The translations under genes and the position numbers were made by a program. 64,000 nt of DNA, taken from the NCBI RefSeq assembly GCF_042214795.1, contig NZ_CP090177.1, forward strand, positions 1,922,001 to 1,986,000, in the 5' to 3' direction. Shown piece after piece: positions 51,133 to 59,589 of the stretch. The DNA is from Arcobacter iocasae. Lineage in GTDB: Bacteria; Campylobacterota; Campylobacteria; Campylobacterales; Arcobacteraceae. The notes beneath the pieces are model-generated. The model had not been told where the DNA came from. It was given only the letters and a program-made list of their open reading frames with translations, and searched no databases. How positions within the stretch are numbered: position 1 is the first letter of the stretch; every line of letters starts with the position of its first letter.

Positions 51133-52320
51133 ATGAATCAAGCCATTAGTGTCTCAACACTAAATAATCAAATTAAGTCTTTACTTGAAACTACTTTTAT
51201 AGGTGTATATGTTCAAGGGGAAATTTCTAACTTGACATATCACTCTTCAGGACATATATATTTCTCTGTAAAAGATGAAAACTCTACAATCTCTTGTGTA
51301 ATGTTTAGGGGAAATGCTCAATATTTAAAGTTTAGATTAGAAGTAGGCATGAAAATTATAATCTCTGGAAGTATCACAGCATACATTCCAAGGGGAAATT
51401 ATCAATTAATGTGTACAAAAATTGACCCAGATGGTCAAGGTTCTCTTTCCCTTGCTTTTGAACAATTAAAAGAAAAACTTCAAAAAGAAGGACTTTTTGA
51501 TTCAAATATTAAAAAAGCTCTTCCTAAATATCCTAAAACTATAGTAATGGTAACTTCTCCTACGGGTGCTGCTATTGAAGACATGAAAAAAGTTGCACAA
51601 AATAGATGGCCTTTGGCAAATCTTATTTTAATTCCTACTTTAGTTCAAGGTGAAGCTTCAAAATTTGATATAGTAAATTCTATAAAAAAAGCTGACAGCT
51701 TAAATTGTGATGTGATGATTGTAGGACGAGGTGGGGGAAGTATTGAAGATCTTTGGGCTTTTAATGAAGAAGTAGTAGCAAGAGCTATTTATGAAGCAAA
51801 AACACCTGTAATATCAGCAGTAGGACATGAAGTTGATTTTTTAATCTCTGATTTTGTAGCAGATGTTAGAGCTGCAACTCCTTCAAATGCCATGGAAATC
51901 GCACTTCCTGATAAAAATGAACATCTTCAATATTTGGATAATTTGCAAGTTGAATTTGAGAATAGATTTAAAAGAGTTCTTTATAATAAAGAACAAGTTA
52001 TATTAAACTATAAAAAGTACTTTGAACAACACTCTTTAGACAAGAAGTTTTCATTTATTCAAAAAGAGATAGATTACTTAAAATCAAACTTTTCTAATAC
52101 TTTGTCTCAAATATTAAGACAAAAACAAAATGAACTAAATTATCTAAAAAGTACTTATGAATCTAGTCATCCAGATAAAAAAATAAAAGATGGATATGTT
52201 CAAATTTCAAAAGATAATAAAGTCATTAGTTTAGAGAAAGTACAAGTTAATGAAGAAATAATATTAGAAAGTTCTAAATTGAAAGTTAGATGTAATATTT
52301 TAGATATTAAAAATATATAA
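51133..52320 (+). CDS. xseA: Exodeoxyribonuclease VII large subunit
   Basis: XseA degrades single-stranded DNA with XseB. The 395-residue protein has an N-terminal OB-fold (about 8-105, VQGEISNLTYHSSGHIYFSVKD), the catalytic domain with VTSPTGAAIEDM, GRGGGSIEDLWAFNEE and SAVGHEVDF, and a C-terminal coiled coil (about 265-360). Its coiled coil is shorter than in E. coli, as usual in this lineage. xseB is not in the window. Confidence 0.95.
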   Translation: MNQAISVSTLNNQIKSLLETTFIGVYVQGEISNLTYHSSGHIYFSVKDENSTISCVMFRGNAQYLKFRLEVGMKIIISGSITAYIPRGNYQLMCTKIDPDGQGSLSLAFEQLKEKLQKEGLFDSNIKKALPKYPKTIVMVTSPTGAAIEDMKKVAQNRWPLANLILIPTLVQGEASKFDIVNSIKKADSLNCDVMIVGRGGGSIEDLWAFNEEVVARAIYEAKTPVISAVGHEVDFLISDFVADVRAATPSNAMEIALPDKNEHLQYLDNLQVEFENRFKRVLYNKEQVILNYKKYFEQHSLDKKFSFIQKEIDYLKSNFSNTLSQILRQKQNELNYLKSTYESSHPDKKIKDGYVQISKDNKVISLEKVQVNEEIILESSKLKVRCNILDIKNI

Positions 52321-52388
52321 AATTTAAGCTAAATATAGTAAAATATAATAAAAAATGATAACACACTATTAATAGGAGTTCAGTTCAT

Positions 52389-52871
52389 ATGGAAAATAAA
52401 AATAAAGACAATGCCGTAATTGATTACGCTAACACAAGTGAGTACATGAAGTTCGTATTAGGTTCTATGCAATACGCAATTGAGCTACCTAAAATCAGAG
52501 AGATTTTGACTTATCCAGAGATGATAACTGTTTTGCCAAATGTTCCTACATATATAAAAGGACTTATTAATTTAAGAGGTGAAGTTGTTCCTGTTGTAGA
52601 TTTAAGAATTAAATTTAAAACTGGTGATATTGTAAATAATCAAAATACAGCTGTAATTGCTGTTGTAACAGAAGATAAAAGAATGATTGGTATTGTTGTT
52701 GATAAAGTTGATGATGTACAAAGACTTGATTTAACATCTTTATCTCCAGTATCTGAAATAGGTTCATCAATTCCCGCAAAATACTTAAAAGGTTTTGTAA
52801 GACTGCATAATAATGAAATGTTAGTAATAATGGACATTGAAACTGTTGTTAGTAAAGCAGAATTAGAGTAA
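52389..52871 (+). CDS. cheW: CheW-like chemotaxis coupling protein
   Basis: The 160-residue protein is a single CheW domain (about 17-155) with LPKIREIL, TYIKGLINLRGEVVPVVDLR and the conserved IGIVVDKVDDV. CheW links chemoreceptors to the CheA kinase; no cheA or receptor is in the window. AGGAGTTCAGTTCAT precedes the ATG. Two response regulators follow with 12- and 0-base gaps, suggesting a signalling operon. Confidence 0.9.
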   Translation: MENKNKDNAVIDYANTSEYMKFVLGSMQYAIELPKIREILTYPEMITVLPNVPTYIKGLINLRGEVVPVVDLRIKFKTGDIVNNQNTAVIAVVTEDKRMIGIVVDKVDDVQRLDLTSLSPVSEIGSSIPAKYLKGFVRLHNNEMLVIMDIETVVSKAELE

Positions 52872-52883
52872 AAAAGGTGACAG

Positions 52884-53288
52884 ATGTCAGAGAGTTTACA
52901 AGATAGCATTAATAACTTAAAGAAACTAAGATTTCTTTTTGTAGAAGATGAAAAAGATTTATTAGATATTATTGCTGAAACATTAAAAAAATTAGAAGTA
53001 AACTTTCTGTTGGCCAAAAATGGACAAGAAGGATTAGATGTTTTAAAAGAGCATTCTAGTGAAGTCGATATAGTAGTAACTGATATTAGTATGCCTGTGA
53101 TGAATGGCTTAGAGATGATAAAAGAAGCAAAAATTTTATATCCTCACTTGGATATTATTATAATGACAGCTCACACTGAAGCTAAATATAAGATTGAAGC
53201 TGCAAGTTATGGGGTAAATGATTATTTACTTAAACCATTTGATTTTATAAAATTTATTGAGTTGATTAATCAAAAAAAGTTAAACTAA
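52884..53288 (+). CDS. Single-domain CheY-like response regulator
   Basis: This 134-residue protein is a receiver domain alone. The acidic pocket is Glu21-Asp22, the phosphoacceptor is Asp67 (VVTDISMP), the switch Thr is Thr95 (IIMTAH) and the conserved Lys is Lys117 (LLKPFDF). A ribosome-binding site AAAAAGGTGACAG precedes the ATG. Its position between cheW and a PAS-containing regulator points to a chemotaxis or phosphorelay role rather than transcription. Confidence 0.88.
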   Translation: MSESLQDSINNLKKLRFLFVEDEKDLLDIIAETLKKLEVNFLLAKNGQEGLDVLKEHSSEVDIVVTDISMPVMNGLEMIKEAKILYPHLDIIIMTAHTEAKYKIEAASYGVNDYLLKPFDFIKFIELINQKKLN

Positions 53289-54656
53289 ATGTCTTTAGAT
53301 AAGACTTTATTAAAAGAAATCTCTATTTTATATGTAGAAGATGATGATGTAATGAGAACAGAATTAGCTTCTTTACTTACAAATTTTTTCGCCCAAGTTT
53401 TTTGTGCTAGCAATGGAACTCAAGGCTTAGAAATATTTAAAAAAAATCATAAAAAAATCGATCTTATAATTAGTGATATTAACATGCCAAAAATGTCTGG
53501 TATTGATATGATAAAAGAAATTAGGAATTTAGACAAAGAGGTGGGAGTAATATTCTCAACTGCATACTCTGATAAAGAATTTTTAATTGATTCTATAAAA
53601 TTAAAAATAGTTAATTATATTATAAAACCAATTGATATAAGAACTTTATTAGAATCGATTAGTGAGTTTGCAGAACACTTATCAGCTAAAAAAATCATTA
53701 AAACTAAAAATAAAGAGCTCTCTTTATACAAAGAAGCAATTGATATAAATAGTATAGTAATAAAAACAGATGTTCAAATGAATATAACTTATGTAAACTC
53801 TCATTTTTGTAAAATATCAGGTTTTTCAAAAACTGAACTTATTGGAAAAGAGTTTTCAAGTTTAAAGTATCATGATGTGAATATAAAAATCTATAATAAT
53901 ATGTTTGCAAAAATTTTAGATAATAAAATGTGGAAAGGGAAGTTAAAACAAATCACAAAAGATAATAATATCTTGATTTTAGATTCTTCTATAATACCTT
54001 CCCATGATGAAGATGGTAATATAAATGGCTCAATGATTATTCAAAGTGACATAACAAAAGATGTAAAAAAGCAAAGGGCGGTTGAAGTTGCTTTAATGAA
54101 AGAGAAAAGTGATATTTTCATAAAAACAAAAGAGACTTTTGCCAAAAACAGTGTTCAAATAAATGAGCTTGAAAATCAAGTTAAGCAACTCTTTGAAGAG
54201 TTAAGTAAAGCTGAGTTAGATAATGATAAATATCTAAAGCTTTTAGATAAGTATAAAGATGATATTAAAATTTTGACATCAAAAGTTAATAAATATGAAA
54301 AGAGTGAGATAAGTAATATAAAAGGCATCGATGTCTTAAAAATTCAAAAAGATAATGCAAATTTAAAAATTGAAATTAAAAGACTAAGAGATAATATGGA
54401 AAAGCTTATTATTAACTCTCAGAAAAAAATAAATCAATTAAGAAGTGCTTCAAATTTAGAAGTTGAGCATTTAGAAAAAGAGTTAGAAAAAGTTAAATCT
54501 TCGCATGCTTCTACAGATACAAAAGTATTATTGGAAAAGGCTAAATATTGGGAAGAAAAAGCAAAAGAAGAAAGAGTTAGAATTGAGGATTTAGAGAAAA
54601 GAGTTATGAATTTTGTTGATTCAAAAACCCTTTCAAAAATTTATAATGGGAGATAA
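53289..54656 (+). CDS. Receiver-PAS protein with long coiled-coil tail and no output domain
   Basis: The 455-residue protein has a receiver domain (about 10-130, phosphoacceptor Asp63, Lys in IIKPIDI), a PAS domain (about 145-265, MNITYVNSHFCKISGFSKTELIGKEFSS) and a long predicted coiled coil (about 270-445). No GGDEF, EAL, kinase or DNA-binding domain follows. It starts directly after the preceding stop codon. It could be an adaptor or scaffold in the chemotaxis array, but no function can be read. Confidence 0.82.
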   Translation: MSLDKTLLKEISILYVEDDDVMRTELASLLTNFFAQVFCASNGTQGLEIFKKNHKKIDLIISDINMPKMSGIDMIKEIRNLDKEVGVIFSTAYSDKEFLIDSIKLKIVNYIIKPIDIRTLLESISEFAEHLSAKKIIKTKNKELSLYKEAIDINSIVIKTDVQMNITYVNSHFCKISGFSKTELIGKEFSSLKYHDVNIKIYNNMFAKILDNKMWKGKLKQITKDNNILILDSSIIPSHDEDGNINGSMIIQSDITKDVKKQRAVEVALMKEKSDIFIKTKETFAKNSVQINELENQVKQLFEELSKAELDNDKYLKLLDKYKDDIKILTSKVNKYEKSEISNIKGIDVLKIQKDNANLKIEIKRLRDNMEKLIINSQKKINQLRSASNLEVEHLEKELEKVKSSHASTDTKVLLEKAKYWEEKAKEERVRIEDLEKRVMNFVDSKTLSKIYNGR

Positions 54657-54673
54657 AATTTTTATTTTATCTC
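54650..54673. terminator. Bidirectional hairpin between the receiver-PAS gene and the cyclophilin
   Basis: GAGATAAAAT (54650-54659) and its exact complement (54664-54673) surround TTTT. Both stop codons fall within the structure, and the two genes are 5 bases apart. Confidence 0.6.
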
Positions 54674-55189
54674 TAAAGAAATAATTTTTTGCTCTTCTAT
54701 AGGTTTATTTCCTTGATATTTACCAGTTGTAGGTACATTTTCTAGTTTTTTTACTACATCCATACCTTTTTTTACATAACCAAAAATTGTATGTCTACCA
54801 TTTAACCAATAAGTTGGAACAGTAGTTATAAAAAATTGACTTCCATTTGTATTTGGCCCTGAATTTGCCATAGCTAAAATCCCTGGTTTATCAAATACTG
54901 CATTTGGTGAAAATTCATCTTTAAATGGTTTTCCCCAAATAGATTCTCCACCTCTTCCTGTACCTGTTGGATCTCCACCTTGAATCATGAAGTCTTTTAT
55001 AATTCTGTGAAAAATCAAATTATTATAATAACCATTCTTTGCATGTGTTGTAAAGTTTTCAACTGCAAGTGGAGCCATGTCAGGTCTTAACTCAATCTCA
55101 ATTGTACCTTGGGTTGTTTTTAAAATTGCTACAGGATTTGCAGCAAAAAGTGAAATAGCAAAAATTGCTAATATAAAGATTTTTTTCAT
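54662..55189 (-). CDS. Exported cyclophilin-type peptidyl-prolyl isomerase
   Basis: The 175-residue protein has a signal peptide (1-16) and a cyclophilin domain with IFHRIIKDFMIQGGDPTGTG (active-site Arg), MANSGPNTNGSQFFIT and LNGRHTIFGYV. It accelerates folding of periplasmic proteins. It is slightly longer than E. coli PpiB because of the signal peptide. It is divergent from the ferredoxin gene. Confidence 0.93.
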   Translation of the reverse strand: MKKIFILAIFAISLFAANPVAILKTTQGTIEIELRPDMAPLAVENFTTHAKNGYYNNLIFHRIIKDFMIQGGDPTGTGRGGESIWGKPFKDEFSPNAVFDKPGILAMANSGPNTNGSQFFITTVPTYWLNGRHTIFGYVKKGMDVVKKLENVPTTGKYQGNKPIEEQKIISLEIK

Positions 55190-55285
55190 TTTTTACCTTT
55201 GTTTTTTTAGGTCTAAAGTATATTATCTTAGCTTTTAAGAGTTTATTAAAAAAATAGTTTTTAGAAGTCTTTAATATTTATTGGA

Positions 55286-55291
55286 TAAAAT
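55286..55291 (+). promoter_or_regulatory. -10 region of the ferredoxin/panD operon
   Basis: TTGGATAAAATTATCG matches the campylobacterotal extended -10 pattern and recurs upstream of metK (62142). It lies about 31 bases before the GTG start of the ferredoxin gene. Confidence 0.45.
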
Positions 55292-55321
55292 TATCGAAAA
55301 TATGACAAGAAGGAAGAAAAA

Positions 55322-55684
55322 GTGGAAATGCCAGTTATCCCTCAACCAACATTTTATATATTCAAGTGTGAGCAAAGTGCACCTCCTGGGATGCCAAAAC
55401 CTAGTTGTGTAACAGAAGAAAATAGAGATTTATTCAATTATTTAGCTCAAAAAATGATGGAAAAAGGTTTAATGGGACCTGTGCAAGCAATTAGAACTTC
55501 ATGTCTAGGAAGATGTCAAATGGGTCCTGTACTTTTAGTAGAACCAGGACATACAATGTACTGTAAACTATCTAAGGAAAAAATAGATAAAATTGTGCAA
55601 GAACATATAATAGGTGGAAATCCTGTTCAAGAATTTATTATTCCAGAACAGTTTTGGGGTGAACCTATTAATTTAACAAAATAA
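55322..55684 (+). CDS. Thioredoxin-like [2Fe-2S] ferredoxin family protein
   Basis: The 120-residue protein has cysteines at about 16, 29, 60, 64 and 79. The set Cys16, TSCLGRC (60 and 64) and GHTMYC resembles the thioredoxin-like 2Fe-2S ferredoxins and NuoE-type domains. The first cysteine is followed by EQSAPPGMPKPSC, typical of the family. The start is GTG 8 bases after AAGGA; an ATG two codons later is also possible. It heads a run with panD, ybaB and ispA. Confidence 0.85.
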   Translation: MEMPVIPQPTFYIFKCEQSAPPGMPKPSCVTEENRDLFNYLAQKMMEKGLMGPVQAIRTSCLGRCQMGPVLLVEPGHTMYCKLSKEKIDKIVQEHIIGGNPVQEFIIPEQFWGEPINLTK

Positions 55685-55694
55685 AAGAGGAATT

Positions 55695-56078
55695 ATGACA
55701 ATTGATATGCTTTATAGCAAAATTCATAGAGCAACAGTAACTGATGCAAATTTGAATTATGTAGGTTCAATTACAATTGATGAAGAACTTATGGATGCAT
55801 CAAGTTTAAGAGTTGGACAAAAAGTAGAAATAGTAAATGTAAATAATGGCGAAAGATTTGCTACTTATGTTATAAAAGGCAAAGCGGGAAGTAAAGACAT
55901 GTGTCTAAATGGAGCAGCAGCTAGAAAAGTAGAAATTGGTGATAAAATTATTGTTATTGCTTATGCTTCTTACAGTGAAAAAGAATTAGAAAACTATAAG
56001 CCAATAGTTGTGCTTGTAGATGAAAAAAACAATGTAACTACTATAACAAATGAATTAATTGGGAGCGATCATGTTTGA
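55695..56078 (+). CDS. panD: Aspartate 1-decarboxylase
   Basis: PanD makes beta-alanine for pantothenate and CoA. The 127-residue proenzyme has the self-cleavage site Gly24-Ser25 (NYVGSITID), which yields the pyruvoyl group, and the NGAAAR and GDKIIVIAY motifs. It is of normal length. AAAAGAGGAATT is the ribosome-binding site. Its end overlaps ybaB by 8 bases. Confidence 0.96.
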   Translation: MTIDMLYSKIHRATVTDANLNYVGSITIDEELMDASSLRVGQKVEIVNVNNGERFATYVIKGKAGSKDMCLNGAAARKVEIGDKIIVIAYASYSEKELENYKPIVVLVDEKNNVTTITNELIGSDHV

Positions 56079-56394
56079 TGGAATAGATTTAAGCAAACTT
56101 AACCTAAATGATATTATGGGGCAAGTTCAAAATATGAGTGAAAAAGCAAAAGAAGATAATGCTTCAAAAATCTTTACATCAAAAGCAGGTGGAGGAATGG
56201 TTGAGTTATCAATTAATGGAAATTCTGAAGTTATAGATTTACAAATTGATGATTCTTTACTTGAAGATAAAGACTCTTTACAAATTTTACTGATTTCTGC
56301 TATGAATGATGTAATAAAACAATCAGATGAAAATAAAAAAATGATGGCTATGAACATGATGAGTGGTATGGGATCATTTGGTCAAAATAAATAA
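56071..56394 (+). CDS. YbaB/EbfC nucleoid-associated protein
   Basis: The 107-residue protein has the EbfC/YbaB layout: a Met-rich helix with MGQVQNMSEK, a beta-sheet (FTSKAGGGMVELSINGNSEVIDLQID) and a C-terminal helix ending MNMMSGMG. The family binds DNA as a dimer. I chose the ATG at 56071 after GGGAGCGATC rather than the TTG four codons upstream. Its stop overlaps the ispA ATG in TAATG. Confidence 0.9.
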   Translation: MFDGIDLSKLNLNDIMGQVQNMSEKAKEDNASKIFTSKAGGGMVELSINGNSEVIDLQIDDSLLEDKDSLQILLISAMNDVIKQSDENKKMMAMNMMSGMGSFGQNK

Positions 56395-57254
56395 TGAACA
56401 GACTTTTAGAAACTTTTGAAAACTACTTAAAATCTAATCTTCCAGTATCAAAAACTTTTCATCCTCATTTTGAAGATGCCTTAAGTTTAATGCTTGATGC
56501 TGGTGGAAAAAGATTTAGACCTATGCTTTTATTAAGTGTTGTAAACTCAAAAAATTCTCTTCTTGTAAAGAGTGCTCTTCCTGTAGCTTTAGGCTTAGAG
56601 ATGCTACATACTTACTCTTTAGTTCATGATGACTTACCTGCTATGGATGATGCTGCTTTACGAAGAGGTTTTGAAACTTTGCATAAAAAGTATGATGAGG
56701 TAACGGCTATACTTGTAGGTGATGCTTTAAATACTGAAGCTTTTAATAAAATAGCAAATGCTCCACTATCTAGTGATGTTAAGATTGAGTGTATAAAAGT
56801 ATTAGCAAGTGATGGTGGAATTGATGGAATGATTATTGGTCAAGCAATTGATTGTTTTTTTGAAAATCAAAAATTAGAATTATCTCAACTAGAATTTTTA
56901 CATATTCATAAAACTGCAAAACTAATTGCAGGTAGTTTAAAAATGGGTGCAATTATTGCAAACTATGATTTGACTACTCAAGAAAAACTTTACAATTTTG
57001 GAATTGATATTGGACTTCTGTTTCAAATTCAAGATGATATTTTAGATGAAACACAAAGTTCTTTAGAAGCTGGAAAAACTACTCATAATGATGAAGCAAA
57101 AAACTCTTTTGTAAATTTACTTGGACTTGATGGTGCAATAAATGCTGCAAATGAACTTGCTTTGAAATGTGAAGAAAGTTTAAATTCTTTAGATGAAAAC
57201 TTGTATGATTCACTGAATAATCTATTAATAAAATATATAAATCGGCATAAATAA
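56394..57254 (+). CDS. ispA: Farnesyl/geranylgeranyl diphosphate synthase
   Basis: The 286-residue enzyme condenses isopentenyl diphosphate with allylic primers. Its first Asp-rich motif is the four-spaced DDLPAMDD (79-86) followed by LRRG, which is the bacterial short-chain type, and the second is QDDILDE. The two-spaced motif of the prenyl synthase at 6134 differs. It begins in the ybaB stop and is the last gene before groES. Confidence 0.93.
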   Translation: MNRLLETFENYLKSNLPVSKTFHPHFEDALSLMLDAGGKRFRPMLLLSVVNSKNSLLVKSALPVALGLEMLHTYSLVHDDLPAMDDAALRRGFETLHKKYDEVTAILVGDALNTEAFNKIANAPLSSDVKIECIKVLASDGGIDGMIIGQAIDCFFENQKLELSQLEFLHIHKTAKLIAGSLKMGAIIANYDLTTQEKLYNFGIDIGLLFQIQDDILDETQSSLEAGKTTHNDEAKNSFVNLLGLDGAINAANELALKCEESLNSLDENLYDSLNNLLIKYINRHK

Positions 57255-57293
57255 ATTACTTCTTAAACTCTTAGTCATCTTTACTCAATTTAC

Positions 57294-57322
57294 TTGACAA
57301 AAATCAAAAATTTTATTACAAT
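57294..57322 (+). promoter_or_regulatory. groE promoter (-35/-10)
   Basis: A consensus TTGACA (57294-57299) is separated by 17 bases from TACAAT (57317-57322). It is unusually strong for this A/T-rich genome, where most genes show only a -10. The CIRCE operator starts at the next base. Confidence 0.8.
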
Positions 57323-57349
57323 TTAGCACTCAAAAAAATAGAGTGCTAA
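57323..57349. promoter_or_regulatory. CIRCE operator of groESL
   Basis: TTAGCACTC, nine bases, GAGTGCTAA is a perfect CIRCE element, the binding site of the HrcA heat-shock repressor. It lies directly after the -10, over the transcription start, so repression would block initiation. hrcA is not in the window. Confidence 0.96.
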
Positions 57350-57391
57350 AATTTACAAAATTTATAAAGAAACTTGATAGGAGAGTATATA

Positions 57392-57649
57392 ATGACATTT
57401 AAACCACTAGGAAAAAGGGTTCTTGTAGAAAGAACTGAAGTAGAATCAAAAACTGCAAGTGGAATCATTTTAGTTGATTCAGCAAAAGAAAAACCAAATA
57501 CTGCTGTTGTAAAAGCAATTGGTTCAGAAGTAACAGAATTAAAAGAGGGTGATACTATTGTATTTGAACAATATAGAGGTACAGAGTTCACTTTAGATGG
57601 ACAAGATTATTTAGTATTAGAAATTGAAAATATTATAGGAGTTATGTAA
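57392..57649 (+). CDS. groES: Co-chaperonin GroES
   Basis: GroES caps the GroEL ring. The 85-residue protein has the mobile loop (EVESKTASGIIL) and KPNTAVVKAIG, both typical. I chose the ATG at 57392, which has TAGGAGAG upstream; an earlier in-frame ATG at 57374 lies inside the leader. Its stop overlaps the groEL start in TAATG. Confidence 0.96.
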   Translation: MTFKPLGKRVLVERTEVESKTASGIILVDSAKEKPNTAVVKAIGSEVTELKEGDTIVFEQYRGTEFTLDGQDYLVLEIENIIGVM

Positions 57650-59292
57650 TGGCAAAAGAAGTATTATTTAGTGATTCAGCAAGAAATAGATTATATGCAG
57701 GTGTTGAGAAATTAGCAGATGCAGTAAAAGTTACAATGGGACCTAGAGGAAGAAATGTATTATTACAAAAATCTTTCGGTGCCCCTTCAATCACAAAAGA
57801 TGGTGTTTCTGTTGCAAGAGAGATTGAATTAGCAGATACATTAGAAAATATGGGAGCACAACTTGTAAAAGAAGTTGCTTCAAAAACTGCTGATGAAGCA
57901 GGAGATGGAACTACAACAGCTACTGTTTTAGCTCACTCTATTTTTAAAGAGGGATTGAGAAATGTAACAGCAGGGGCTAATCCAATTATTTTAAAAAGAG
58001 GTATGGACAAAGCTACTGAAGCTATTTTAGTTAATTTAAAAGCAGCATCAAGAATTGTTGCAAATAAAACTGAAATAGAACAAGTTGCTACTATCTCTGC
58101 AAACTCTGATCATGCAATTGGTTCAATGATTGCAGAAGCTATGGAAAAAGTTGGAAAAGATGGAGTTATTACTGTTGAAGAAGCAAAAGGTATTTCTGAT
58201 GAATTAGAAGTAGTTGAAGGTATGCAGTTTGATAGAGGATATTTATCTCCATATTTCGTAACAAATTCTGAAAAAATGATTACAGAATTAGCTAATCCAT
58301 ATATTTTATTATATGATAAAAAAATCTCTAACTTAAAAGAGATGTTGCCAATCTTAGAAGCAGTTAATCAAGCTGGAAGACCTTTATTAATTATTGCAGA
58401 AGATGTTGATGGTGAAGCATTAGCAACTTTAGTTGTAAATAGATTAAGAGGTTCGTTAAATATAGCAGCTGTAAAAGCTCCAGGTTTTGGTGATAGAAGA
58501 AAAGCTATGCTACAAGATATCGCTGTTCTTACAAATGGTACAGTTGTATCTGAAGAATTAGGTATGAAACTTGATACTTGTGGGATTGATGTACTTGGAA
58601 CAGCTGCAAAAGTTGTGATTGATAAAGATAATACAACTATCGTAGATGGTGAAGGAAGTACTGAAGCTGTAAATGGTAGAGTAGCTCAAATAAAATCAGA
58701 AATTGAAAATACAACAAGTGATTATGATAAAGAAAAACTACAAGAAAGACTTGCAAAACTAAGTGGCGGAGTTGCAGTTATCAAAGTTGGAGCGGCTAGT
58801 GAAACTGAAATGAAAGAGAAAAAAGATAGAGTTGATGATGCATTAAGTGCAACAAGAGCTGCTGTTGAAGAAGGTATTGTAATAGGTGGTGGAGCTGCAT
58901 TAATCAGAGCTGCTGCAAAAGTTAAACTTGACCTTACAGGTGACGAAGCTATCGGAGCTGCTATTGTTTTAAGAGCTATTAAAGCACCTATGAAACAAAT
59001 TGCAATCAATGCTGGATTTGATGCTGGTGTTGTTGTAAATGAAGTAGAAAGATCTGCAAATGAAAATATCGGATTTAATGCTGCAACTGGTGAATATGTA
59101 GATATGTTTGAAGCTGGAATCGTAGATCCTGCAAAAGTTGGAAGAATCGCAATGCAAAATGCTGTTTCAGTTGCTTCATTATTATTAACTACAGAAGCTA
59201 CAGTTACTGATATTAAAGAAGAAAAATCTGCTCCTGCTATGCCAGATATGGGTGGTATGGGCGGAATGGGAGGTATGGGTGGAATGATGTAA
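57649..59292 (+). CDS. groEL: Chaperonin GroEL
   Basis: GroEL folds proteins in a double ring. The 547-residue protein has the ATP-binding motif GDGTTTATVLA, conserved AIKAPMKQIAINAG, and the C-terminal Gly-Met tail (DMGGMGGMGGMGGMM). It is encoded in the CIRCE-controlled operon and followed by a cluster of hairpins. Confidence 0.98.
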   Translation: MAKEVLFSDSARNRLYAGVEKLADAVKVTMGPRGRNVLLQKSFGAPSITKDGVSVAREIELADTLENMGAQLVKEVASKTADEAGDGTTTATVLAHSIFKEGLRNVTAGANPIILKRGMDKATEAILVNLKAASRIVANKTEIEQVATISANSDHAIGSMIAEAMEKVGKDGVITVEEAKGISDELEVVEGMQFDRGYLSPYFVTNSEKMITELANPYILLYDKKISNLKEMLPILEAVNQAGRPLLIIAEDVDGEALATLVVNRLRGSLNIAAVKAPGFGDRRKAMLQDIAVLTNGTVVSEELGMKLDTCGIDVLGTAAKVVIDKDNTTIVDGEGSTEAVNGRVAQIKSEIENTTSDYDKEKLQERLAKLSGGVAVIKVGAASETEMKEKKDRVDDALSATRAAVEEGIVIGGGAALIRAAAKVKLDLTGDEAIGAAIVLRAIKAPMKQIAINAGFDAGVVVNEVERSANENIGFNAATGEYVDMFEAGIVDPAKVGRIAMQNAVSVASLLLTTEATVTDIKEEKSAPAMPDMGGMGGMGGMGGMM

Positions 59293-59293
59293 G

Positions 59294-59407
59294 AATAGAT
59301 TAAATCTATTTTTACCTTTTCTCTTATATCAAAAAGGATTATTTTTAATAATCCTTCCATTTAAATTAGAAATAAAAAAAGGCCCTTTATAAAAAGGGCC
59401 TTTTTAA
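59294..59407. terminator. Cluster of three hairpins after groEL
   Basis: Three perfect inverted repeats follow groEL. AATAGATT/AATCTATT is at 59294-59310. AAGGATTATT/AATAATCCTT is at 59334-59356, with a T-run on the minus strand. The G/C-rich A5-GGCCCTTT with its complement is at about 59374-59407, flanked by A and T runs so that it can terminate in both directions. The last is the clear groESL terminator; the second would stop minus-strand transcription from the YkgJ gene. Confidence 0.75.
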
Positions 59408-59589
59408 CTTTTGAAGCTTACAAACTTTGTAAACTCAAGCTTTGGTAAAATAAAGCTTTTTAATTCTTAAAGATTAACAATAAATTTTGGTATAAATTCT
59501 ACCACTGTAGAAGTACTCTCATTTAAACCTCCATATTGTTTTGGATATTGTAATTATATCCAAATGTAAACTTAAAGTAAAACTTATAT
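59408..59589. other. Non-coding stretch between the groEL terminator and the YkgJ gene
   Basis: This interval holds no convincing gene. It contains two inverted repeats: TTACAAACTTTGTAA near 59417, flanked by AAGCT/AGCTT, and TTTGGATAT/ATATCCAAA near 59540-59565. A GGAGG on the minus strand precedes a 7-codon ATG frame, and a 28-codon minus-strand frame (59467-59553) lacks any start codon. Confidence 0.4.

Noticed and set aside
52640..53017. 125-codon open frame antisense to cheW and the CheY-like gene
   Set aside because: It spans two well-supported genes on the opposite strand and has no recognisable product.
58722..59360. 212-codon open frame antisense to groEL
   Set aside because: It is the complement of the groEL 3' end. 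Its proline/isoleucine repeats are the Gly-Met tail read backwards, and it has no family resemblance or ribosome-binding site.
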